A stretch of DNA of 64,000 bases, from assembly GCA_003116995.1 (NCBI GenBank), contig BDSL01000011.1, forward strand, positions 62,001 to 126,000, written 5' to 3'. This stretch comes from Yamagishiella unicocca. Taxonomy: Eukaryota > Chlorophyta > Chlorophyceae > Chlamydomonadales > Volvocaceae. The position numbers and the translations under genes were made by a program. The notes beneath the pieces were generated by a model. It was not told the DNA's origin. It did no database searches and worked only from the letters and a program-made list of their open reading frames with translations. Every line of letters begins with the position of its first letter. Within the stretch, counting starts at the first letter, position 1. Of this stretch, positions 46,201 to 56,300 are shown one piece after another.

Positions 46201-47181
46201 CTGCTGACGACCCGGGTGTGGTGCCTGTTCGAGATTATCACCGCCATTGAGACCAAGGTCGGTAGCAGGCAGTGGGCTGGTGTCCATGTGGGCTGGTGCG
46301 CCATGACAGCCACTCCAGCTGGGCAGCTCGACCGACCCGCGGGTCACTACCCTTCCATGCTGCCGGTACCCGCATAGCAGTCGCACGGTTCATTATGCGT
46401 GGCGCGGCCTCACACGGCTTACCTCACACGGGCCCAGTGCACCACTGCGGCAGCGGTACGCATTTGTCGCTTACTTATGATGGGAAACGGAAGGCTGTGT
46501 TCCAGAACCTGGTAGTAGCTTATCTTCGCAGCTCACTGCTTACCTTCACAGCTCACTTCTCGCGTGCTGCTCCCCATGTCGCGCGCAGGTCGATTTGAAG
46601 CTCACTTTCTGTGACGGAGCGTCCTCCGGACTGTACAAAGCTATGCAGGGCAAGTACAACTCCTTCAACTACCACAAAGTCCGCAGCGACGTGAAGGCGA
46701 GAGGACTGTCGTCGGTGCTGCCGGGGGCCTCGGAGCTGATTGCGGTGCGTGGTGCGTGGGTAGGTGGGTGGGTGGCGCGTGGTGGGTGGGTGGTGCGTGG
46801 TGGGTGGGTGGGTGGGAAGTGGCCGAGCCGCCGTCGTGCCTTGAAACGAGCTGTTGAAGCTGTTGCTTCTGCTGCTGAGAACACTCCGATGTGTCGGGTG
46901 CGCACCGCCGGTGTGAGCACGGCACATCGCTTACACGGTGTGCGCGTGTGTTGTGCTGTGTTATGTTGCAGGCCATCGATGTACGCCAGGCTGTGGCGAC
47001 TGTGCCAAGCGACAGAGACATGATCATGAAACTAATTGAGGAGGGTATCGGAGCCGACAAGGTGAACACGCTGGTGGCTGCCATGCTGGAGGACGGCATC
47101 ACGGGCGCGGTGGAGGGAGTGGTGGAGGCGATGGAGGGGCGGGGGCGGCTAGACTACAACAGCTACGAGCCCAACTACTAG
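43263..47181 (+). CDS. putatively N-myristoylated protist SHAW-domain protein
   Basis: Phase-consistent exons are 43263-43603, 43928-44279, 44814-45273, 45677-45696, 46129-46257, 46589-46744 and 46972-47181, giving 555 residues. The start MGCGASK is a textbook N-myristoylation/palmitoylation signal and is followed by an acidic, Pro/Ala-rich spacer, so membrane anchoring (possibly ciliary) is likely. The body carries SLCKIVTHMA, VWQEEWFSFPTWDL, FFLGAFCAAHGLAGI, FLSHAWGMPFMQLV, then GPYWI-DIFCKNQ across the microexon, VLLAVYPWPAPLLTTRVWCL and FEIITAIETK. The ending has VRQAVATVPSDRDMI and EEGIGADKVNTL. These blocks resemble a domain I remember from many protist and algal proteins, some with TPR tails; here no repeats follow. 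Biochemical function is unknown. The exon at 46129 could instead start at 46114 in the same phase. ATG 43215 would add 16 residues and abolish the lipidation signal. Confidence 0.8.
44280..44451 (+). repeat. 43-bp tandem repeat starting at a splice donor, four copies
   Basis: Units start at 44280, 44323, 44366 and 44409, each opening GTGAGC(C/T)GGCCGGGCGGGG. The first unit starts exactly at the intron donor after exon 43928-44279, so the donor sequence is present four times. Confidence 0.92.
44657..44765 (+). repeat. 14-bp tandem repeat, about eight copies
   Basis: Perfect CCCTGCCAGACACA units in the same intron as the 43-bp array, ending about 50 bp before the acceptor at 44813. Confidence 0.95.
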
Positions 47182-47213
47182 GCAGCGATGATTGCGATGC
47201 GGGAATATAACAC

Positions 47214-47218
47214 TGTAA
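47214..47218 (+). promoter_or_regulatory. poly(A) signal TGTAA of the SHAW-domain gene
   Basis: TGTAA lies 33 nt after the stop codon, giving a very short 3' UTR compared with the ~0.9-1 kb implied for other genes here. Confidence 0.5.
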
Positions 47219-47234
47219 CTGGGCCCTGCGTATA

Positions 47235-49317
47235 AGGACTTCTCGTGCGGACTAGAGCTCCGATGAAGCGGCGTTGGTCGCTTGCTGGCATTGAGGGAAG
47301 GTATGTGAGGACAGCTGCGCGGCCAGCAGCCCCCGCCGCCTCCCTCAATGTACGGCAAATGACGGTGTGCGGTAATTGACAGTGTACGGCCATGAGTAAG
47401 AGGACGGTGGTGCCAGGGCACGCTGTGATGTGTTACCAAAGCGGCTTGGCTGCGTGGCTCACGGTTGGTACGGCAATTGCGGGCTGTGCTGTTGACTTAG
47501 CAGTGCCCGCGCGTTCGTGGGTCCGAGGCCGGGCGTCGTAGATAGCGGTATTGGCATGTCTGTCATGGAATGCGGCCCCGCGAGATGCGGTGCGGGGCCT
47601 GGTGGGCGCAGGGCACAGAGCCATCTCGTCATCCTGGCCGGGCCGTACCTGAAGCGTCCCCCCCCAGGCTAAGATCCATTCGGTGTGCGTGCCCAAGGCA
47701 GGTGTGTTGACATGGACTTGCGCTCAGCTTGCTCGCAGGTGCCTGGCTTTCGTGAGGCTGGTGAGGAAGCGATGACTGGCTGCTGCTTCACTCGCGTGTC
47801 GACGAAATTATTTTTGAGCAATGCTGCACTGGATCACCGTACCGGTGTTTTTGACCCCTGGAACCCTAGCATTCGAAGGAGATGTACCTAGTTGGCGGTT
47901 GGAGGGGGCCGATGTCCCATGCAGATGGCTTGCCTGACATCCACACTTGCTTGGGCAAGGGGACGACGGCAGATGTGCTTGCTGCCGGCTAGGGCTGACC
48001 CAGCCGCAATCGATGGTGCCGTTACGTGGGCGTGCAGGTGGCAGCCCGACCGCGTGTGTTCGCATTGTTCAAGTACATGCCGGTATGCGCCCTTCGCGGC
48101 GTTGTTGTGCTCGTAGTATTTTCGCCATCGTGGCGTGTTGTAATCCTAATAAGGCCTTATGTATTCGTAGTAGCTGTATGGTATTCGGGGCGAAGGCGTT
48201 CAAGGGGCATCACGCTGGTGGGGTGCCAGCACACAGAATAATGCCGGTGAACGGGTTCGGGGACGTCGTTGGCTGGCTTTCGATAGACTGTGGTTTTGGC
48301 GATTCGGTTGTGACCACTGACCAGTCCTTACATAGAGCGCCTTGTGTGTGTGTTTTTTTTGGCGCAGCAAGCGGCCGCGCAAAAGTGTGATAGAGCGCCT
48401 TGTGTGTGTGGTTTTTTGGCGCAGCAAGCGGCCGCCCAAAGGTGTGATCACCATCGAGCCGAACTGAGGCTCAGAAACTGCGCACATTATAGTGCTGCTT
48501 ATTGTTCGCCAAGTTGCCAGGTGCACCGAGAATCGTCTGGCAGGCTCGGAGGTGCATGCTGCATCGCCCTCCACCGGCGTCATCACGTCATCTCCCATGT
48601 GGTCGCGGCCCCTGCTACCCCGCGCGTGCCTGTCATCCGGCCCCGGAGATACACGCCGGGATATCGAGATCTCACTCGCGGCTATGTAAGCAGATAACCA
48701 GCGTTCCTAAGGGGTACGGCAGCCCGGCTGGCCTGCAGCTGGGGCGGTCGGCCGCCCTACAGGCCCCCTCTCAAAACCCACCCCCCTTCCATCCCGGCTG
48801 CGTGCTGCCGCGCACATCGCAGTGCGAGCATACATGTGCGCCAGCCCAGCCTATCTGTTATACACACAGCCCGAGCGTGAAGGCTCCGTTTGCCGTTCCA
48901 TGTTCGCTTCCGTGTTGTTCTAGGTAAAAGCCACCGTGTGCAATAATTCCCTGAAGCCACGGCGGACGAACGGTGTACCGCGTACACGCCGCATCATCGC
49001 ACCGACAATGTGGTGGTGGGCCTAGCGGCTTCGGAGCCTTGCACGCAACCAGGCAGGGTGCAGCACCCCGTGACCTGATGGCGGGGACAACGCGGCAAGC
49101 TGTCGGCTGCATCACTGAACCGCGGGACTCCGCCCTGACCCTCCCAGCACCTGCTCAAATCATACCTAGCATGCCATACTGCATAAATACAGAGCCCCAG
49201 CCTGCCCGCGGGCCGCCTCCTGTCCCAGCTCCCAGGGCCCCGACGTCCATCAGATCCCTGTCCGGCACCTTCCGCCGGAACACCCGCGGCAGCTTCAGCA
49301 GCAGCCAACCCAGCGGT
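47235..49317. other. convergent intergenic region and probable 3' UTR of the ankyrin gene
   Basis: No gene recognised. On the minus strand the first TGTAA after the ankyrin stop is at 48328-48332, implying a 3' UTR near 1 kb. A two-copy repeat lies at 48332-48447. Confidence 0.5.
48332..48447 (+). repeat. ~58-bp tandem duplication
   Basis: Two units share TAGAGCGCCTTGTGTGTGTG, a T-run and GGCGCAGCAAGCGGCCGC, differing by a few bases and T-run length. Confidence 0.9.
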
Positions 49318-51221
49318 TCACATAACCAAACACCCCGACAACGCCAGTCCCCGCTGCTTCTGCTGCTGCCCCCCCGGCCCCTCCGGCTCCCGCAGCTGCC
49401 GCTGCAGCTCCAGCCAAGCGCGCGCAGCCTCGCCGTACTGCCTGGCGGCCTTCTCCGCCGCGTCCCAGTCCACCGGGCACCCCGCCTCGAGCAGCAGCCG
49501 CAGCACCGACATGCTGCAGGAGCTATCAGCCGCGGCCGTGGTGAAGGCCTCCCCGCCCTCGGGGCCGCAGGGGCAGCCCAGGCGCTGCAGGCAGCGCACG
49601 GTCGCGAGATCACCGTTGCGGCCTGCCAGGACGTAGGGCCAGCCGTCCTCCTGGAGGTGAGGCGCAGGAGCGTAGGGGCAGGCGGAGGGGAGGGGCGAGG
49701 AGCTCGAGGCAGCGCCCGGAGGATGGCGGCATTGCAGTGACGGCCTGACGGGCGCTGTTCGATGTTACAGGCAAGGCGGCAATCGCGTCCCCCTAGCCCT
49801 TGCCGACCCCGCCGACCCCACCTGCAGCAGGCAGCCTCTCCCGCCCCCACCTGCATAGGGCAGCCCTGCTCCGCCAGCCACTCCAGCACCTGCTCGCTGC
49901 CCCCTTCCGCCGCGGCTGAGAACGTGTTTGGCTCCCAGGGGTAGCCTCGCTGCCACAGCCAGCCCAGCAACCGCAAGTTGCCGGACTCGACCGCTGCGCT
50001 CCAGACCCCCCCTCGCACCGACAGCTCCTCCTCCCGCACCCCCTCCAGCGTCTCCACCAGCCAGACCAGCACCCGCAGCTGGCCGCCCTGAGCCGCCTCC
50101 CGAATGGTGCTGTGCGCGCTGATGCGACAGCCCCGGTCGTACATCGCCTTGAGGAACTCCAGGTGACCCGCCTTGGCCGCTATCCACGCCACCTCCTCGT
50201 TCGGCTGCGCCCGCTCGTCCAGCAGGTAGCTCAGCGCGGCCACATTGCCGGTCTCAGCGGCTGCGCGGATGGCTCGGTGGTCGACTGGAAAGCCCCGCTC
50301 CCTCAGCCACTTCAGCCGGTCCACCGCGTCCGAGCGGCTGGCCGCCACCGCCGCACAGGCGGAGGCTGCGAAGCGCACCGGGTAGCGCTCCCGCCCCTCC
50401 AGCCACTCCACCTTGTCCCGCCAGTCGGGGGTTGGGCTGCCGGCCGCACCCGCCAGCATCGCGAGCTTAGCGGTGCCATGCAGCCGCGGAGGGAGGGCCG
50501 GCCCCCGCAGCGACTGCCCCGCGGAGGAGTGCGGCTCCCGCAGCCACTCGTCGTGCAGCCGCTGCAGCGTGGGCAGGTCGCAGCCGGCGGCGACTGCGGG
50601 CAGCAGCTGGCTCACTGCCGGGCTCCGATGGTCTGGGTCCGGGCACCGCAGCTGCAGCCACTCCATCAGGCCCACGTGGCCGCCGCGAGCAGCTGTGAGT
50701 ACCGCGTCCTTGCTCCAGGGGCAGCCCTTGCACAGCAGCTGCTCGCACAGCGCCTGCTGCCCCGCCCCTGCGGCTGCTGCTAGCGCACTGCCCCAGGGGC
50801 AATCCTGCTGCTGGAGCCAATGGCAGACATCAAGCTGTGCTGCCGCTGCGGCGGCCTCAAACACTCCGGCCGTTAGCGAGCATCCCACGCTCGCTGCAGC
50901 TGTTTCCAGGTTGGGGAGGCTGCCGCTGCGCGCCGTGAGACACAACAGCTGGCGCCGCTCCTTGAGCGTGAGGCTGCGCATGGCACCCGAGGTACGCCAG
51001 TGGTGGTCAAACGCGTGGTGTGGTGTGGGCAGCGACAGCATCACGGTGGTGCACTTGCGGCTGGCGAACTGCGCTGCTGCGGCCTTATTGACGAGCCGGA
51101 TGGTGCACGGCACCACGTTTGACGGGAGGAAGCTGACGATGCGTTCCAAGAGCTCCGGAATCCACACATGAGGTGCAGCATCACAGGCGCTAGTGGCGTT
51201 TAGCACCGCGTTCCCCGCCAT
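49318..51221 (-). CDS. F-box-like, degenerate ankyrin-repeat protein
   Basis: Two exons, 51221-49851 and 49650-49318, join in phase 0 to give 567 residues. Near residue 20 an F-box-like segment appears (IPELLERIVSFLP, then VPCTIRLVNKAAAAQF). The rest consists of about ten degenerate ankyrin repeats with the recurring pattern helix-WL-x-x-x-GCPW: HWLQQQDCPWGSALAAAAGA, LLCKGCPWSKDAVLTAARGG, KWLRERGFPVDHRAIRAAAE, WLWQRGYPWEPNTFSAAAEG, WLAEQGCPMQ, and in exon 2 LQRLGCPCGPEGGEAF. Ankyrin repeats bind protein partners. With an F-box-like start, a substrate-adaptor role in SCF-type ubiquitin ligases is possible but unproven. The 3' frame ends in a Gln-rich stretch (GGQQQKQRG). The gene diverges from the P450 gene across about 2.1 kb. 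Confidence 0.85.
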
Positions 51222-53353
51222 CGACGACGTGACCGACAGGGAAGAAATTATGATATTTTACAGCGAAATCTCAATGTGTCATTCACATAGTTTCAACCCA
51301 GTCGGGCGCACATGATTGCAGCACGGCGTTGAAACAACCCGCGGTGCCCTCAACTTTCGTGTGCGTGTCCAGCTGACCACCTGTCTTCATGTGTAAGGTT
51401 AGTAAGATTGAAGCCCATTTTACTGCATGAATCGCTATGGCCTGCTCACAGGTGAACCTACGCCTAGCTTCCTTTCGCTGGCCTGCCGTACCAACCGCGC
51501 TGCGTACGCGAATCGCGAGGAACGTCAAGGCGACGGAAAGGATTGACAGTCGATGTAATGTAAAGGCTTTGCGCAAGACACTGCAGAGGCGGACTTGGCA
51601 CGGCATGATAGCTTTCGCGAGCTCGACGTGCCCACGGCGAGGTCCAGGACGAGCTCCCTGCGTCGGCTCCAGAAGAGTGGGCAGCAAAATAATCACTTGA
51701 TTGTGGGTATCCTAATTTTCGCCAAACCAAATCCAACTGTTGTGCTCGTTGGGTGGACGCAAATGCTGCTGGCAGCCCAGACAGGCAGATGGCCCAAACA
51801 CCGTTACCACACTTCCTTGTGTGCCTTGTGTCAGGGAGTTCTCTGGGTAACGAGGCATGACGATTGCCCAAGACGAGTGAGCAAGGTGCCGCTGCAAAGG
51901 GACACGGTTGTCGATAACGGCTGTCGCACATGTGGGCGCAACGGCTGCACGCGGTCCCTGCAGGTCCACGCTGTGCGGCAGCCGTTAACACCATCTCCAG
52001 CAGGAGCTGCCTCGTTCTGCCCTGTTTTGCCAGCTGTGTTACAGAAGGATACCGATGTAGCGGAGCCTCTATCCCAGCAGCTTTGAATGGACGTCAGCGG
52101 TCGGGGCAGGTTGGGCCAGAAGGTATGGAACGACTGATCTTCAACCCACTGGACCTCTGAATCTATGTGAGTTGTAGGGAACGGAAAATGTACCGCAAAG
52201 TTCCCTTCTTCGCTCCGGAGCAGGGGGCTGCAGAATGCGCCGCGCCTCACCTCCACCTTTCACCCTCGAACCGCCTCAGCCGGGCATCACACCAGTATGT
52301 TCCCCCCTGCTGCCGCATGCCTGCAGTCCCCCCCGCTCCCTCCACACTGCATCCAGTCCGATGTCCCCTGACGCCCCTTCCCGACATGAGCCATGATAGT
52401 GCAGCCGTGGAGGGTTTACACGTGCCAGGTCCGCGTCACGAATGGGTACAAGGCGCACATCCATCCATCACATTGGCCTTTCATGACCATTTACCACGCC
52501 TCTATGGTAATGTAAGCGGTAATATAAGCCTCTTAGTTCGCTTGCAATACCATTTGCGTGTGGCACTGGCTCTATTGAGACTTGTACTCGCCCAGAGTGA
52601 GTGCTCCCCTACTGCATCCCTCGGCGTCCTACTCGTATTTGTTCGCCTTCCGCTCGTGCGCATTGATCTCGGCCCCGCTCGCCAGCGCGCTCTCGCACGG
52701 CCCCCATCTCCGACCGTCTCCGAAACAGCCTAATCGGTGTGTATTGAGTTCAATGGCATGCTTTGACACGCTATTATCGTAAAGGTGTTGGAGCGATGAA
52801 GTTGACAGAAGTGGACTGGGCCAGACTGCGGCCAGACTGGGGGAAGGGCAGGAGCAGGGCGTAAATGGGCGCCAGAGCGCGCGTCTGGGCTCGTCGGCTC
52901 CAGTTCAATTCATACGCAGTTTCGAGTTACATGAATGGCCAGATGGTACGCAGCGTGTAGGGTGCATATGATTGTACCGGAACTGGTTGTCCGTGGCGTA
53001 GTGTGTCAGCCGCACAGCTTGACGCCGGAGGCATATTATTTTGCACGTCGATTGAGCGCTAGTGCAAATTTGCCCAATAGATATCTTTAGAGCTTCAAGC
53101 CCGGAGCGATTCGTTCTCCCGCGCGCTCGTCCTAAGTACGAGAGATGAGCGAATGAAACAAATCTTCCTCGCCACTGCCCCTTCGTCCAAACTCGATTGA
53201 GGACATTGAGGCCTGGGTGTTCGGTGAAGGTCTGGACAAGCTCCAGACCGCTAGGGAGCTGGCCACGCAGAGACGAGACCGGAACGCCGGAACGAATATC
53301 GTTGCAGGCAGCTTGACCGGGGTGTCGGTTTCTCCAAGCGTTGTTTCGTAGCA
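51222..53353. other. divergent intergenic region between the ankyrin and P450 genes
   Basis: No gene recognised in 2.1 kb. Small frames are unrelated to known families. It must contain both promoters, but no clear TATA box was seen at suitable distance from either start codon. Confidence 0.5.
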
Positions 53354-56300
53354 ATGCCTCCCTTAATGGCGGGCTGTATGCGGAGCCCCGCGCATCTTTC
53401 GTCTTCAAGGGGCAGGCTGCCTCACCGGCATCGCATTGTTGCCCAGGCAGCAGCCTCACCCTCGAGTCACAACTCGATCCAGAATCAGCATCACCAGCTT
53501 CAGTCACTGCCTTCAGTCGCGCCAATTACTGGCTCGCCAGCGCGGCTCGCTCACCTTGCACCAACCGCGGCGTCGGCCATCGAGGCGTCCGCATCAGCGC
53601 CCTCCGATTCGCAAACGTCGAAATGCCCCATGCATCAATTATCATCCGCCTTCACTGCTGCCATGGGCTCCGTCTCTGTGACGCCTGGCACCTTCATCGG
53701 CGCACCAGCAACCGCTCCTCCCTCGGAACGACGCCCAATTCCGGGGCCACCGCCCTTCAGCCTCGAGTCCCTCCAAGATGTCAGCATCATATTCTTCGAG
53801 GGCCTTCACGTCGCCATGCTGCGCTTTAGCGAGAAGTATGGGCCTGTCTGCAGGTACGTCAGTAGGACCTGTTAATGGCTCTGCGCGCAGCGTCGCAGGA
53901 TCGACCAGATCAACCAGCACCGACAGGGCCCAGACGACATGTTTCGGATTCACCGGAGATCACTTTATTTCGCACACTGTTCACCGGAACGCACTGCCCC
54001 GTGGATGGCCCCACCTGGCTTCGCGCACCTTGTCCCATCCCAGTTCTCCTTGCGACCCCTTGCTGCCGCGACGGCACCCTGCTGCGTACCTACTGCCCGT
54101 CTAACCGCCGGCTGTCCTATTCCAGGTTCGCGAACCCCGCCTCGTTGAACGGCGCCACCAGCTGGGTGTTCCTCAACTCGCCGGACAACATCCAACACGT
54201 GTGCGCCTCCAACGTCCGCAACTACGGCCGCCGCTACCTGCCTGACATCTACACCTACGTCACGCACGGCAAGGGCATCCTGGGCTCGCAGGTGGGCCTT
54301 ACGTCCCGTACGAGCTTTATATCTCGTACTTGTACGGGATTGCTGACACGTTGCTTTAGGTCTAATGCCAGATGTAGGCATGAGGCCCCCACGCCCGGCC
54401 CACCCGCCCTGATAACGGCTTTAACTTCACACACGGGTCTTCCTCGCAACCCGCCATGGTAGCCAACCCGGGAAGTCACACTACGGGGCGGTTGCACTGT
54501 TGGGAGTTTTACTATTGGGCGGTTACACTGTTGGGAGTTACACTACCGGGGACTTACAGTCCCGGGCGGTTACATTTCCCACCGTCTTGTTCTGCTCGTT
54601 GCACGGATCGGCGGCATCGGGGAAACGAACGGATCAGTGACATTGGATTGCGGTCCGGATATCGTCCAGGATGGCGGGTGGTAGAGGTCGTATCCGACAC
54701 CCTGCCAGCCGCTCCGACCCTACTTGCCCCCCTCCGGCCGCCACTCTGTCCTGCCGCTCCCCAGGACGATTATAACGCGCGGCACCGGCGCCTGTGCTCG
54801 GGTCCCTTCCGCAGCCGCGCGCAGCTGCAGCGCTTCTCGTCCGTGGTGGTGGAGAGGTGCGGAGAGGGCTGAAGGGTCCGGTCAGTTTGGCAGGTGGTTA
54901 GCGAGGGCTGCTGTGCGACTGTCGTTGCCTTGTTCCCTGGGGCCGGTAGCGCAACGCCCTCACTGCCCTCGCTCCCCGCTGGTGACTAATCCTGCTGTCG
55001 TACTCTCTGCCGCCGCCACCCCCCTCCGCCGCCAGGTCGCAGCAGCTGGTCGACATCTGGCAGGCGGCAGCGGCAGCGAGTACGACAGCAGCCACCAGCG
55101 AGCAGCAACCGTACGGCCAGGTGCACTACACGGTAGGTGGTGGCGGCGGCAGTGGCGGCATCAGCAGCGGCAGTGGCGGCGGTGGCTTCGTGACTGACGT
55201 CGCCACCCAGACTCAGCGGCTGACGCTGGACGTTGTGGGGCTGGTGGCCTTCAGCCACGACTTCCGCCAGGTGGATCAAGTGCGCAGGTGGGGGCGGCGA
55301 CCCGGGGGGATCTAAGAGACTCCGCGAATCCACGGCCGACAAACCGAGGGCGATGAAGGGGGTGGTCCAGAGGAGAGCGGGGGGGCAGGGGCGGCGGAAG
55401 TGAAAGGAGGGGGCATACATGGAGGGATGGGCGCAGCAGAGAACCAATAAATCAATGCCTGAAAGGCGCTGTCGGGCCTGGAGGCGGTGGCGGCAGAGGG
55501 TGGGGACAGCTGCTGCGGCTGGCGGGAAGGCGCAGGAAGGCTGTAAGGGGAGTGGCCCTCAACAACTCCAGCCCCCCTCCCCTTCCCCCCAGGGACCTCC
55601 GTGGTGCAGCTGGCGACAGCTCCCTGCTGCAGGACCGGGTGCTGTGGGCCGTCAACACATTCGGGGAGGTGCTGGCGCAGATATTCATAACCCCGCTGCC
55701 GCTGCTGAAGGTGGGTGGTGGATGAGGGTGGGTGAGACGTGAGGGTAGGTGGGGGGTGAGGGGGTGAGGGGGCGACATTATGGCCGCGAGGTGTGGGTGG
55801 CGGGGCCGCTGCTGCCTCCGTAGTGTTGCGGTTGCCGGCGTAGAAGTGATGCGCCCAGGGCGCCCCCACACGGGCAGTCGGTCACACGCTGCATCAGCCT
55901 CATAAGGCCCAGAGGAGCCAGACGATGCTCGCCGCAGGACGCCGGGTCCTGGCTCCGCCAACCCTGCTCCCCCTCCTCTCCCCCCCACCGCCCCCAGATC
56001 CTGGACCGCCTGGGGCTGCCCCACCTGCGGCTGCTGGACGAGGCGGTAGCCGTCATGCGCCAGGCCATGCTGGACGTGATCCACGTGAGTAGGGCGGCAC
56101 GTGCTACGGTGGACGCCGTGTATGCGGATATTGGAATTGCATTCTCCCACTCGAGGGCGGGCGCCCCCTCCTCCTCCCCCCACGCCCCCTCCCCCCCCGG
56201 CCCCCTCCTCCCCCCACGCCCTCCCCCCCGCACAGGAGCGGCGCGCCGCCCTGACTGCCGGGCGGCCCGGCAGGGACGACCTGCTGCAGGCGCTGCTGAC

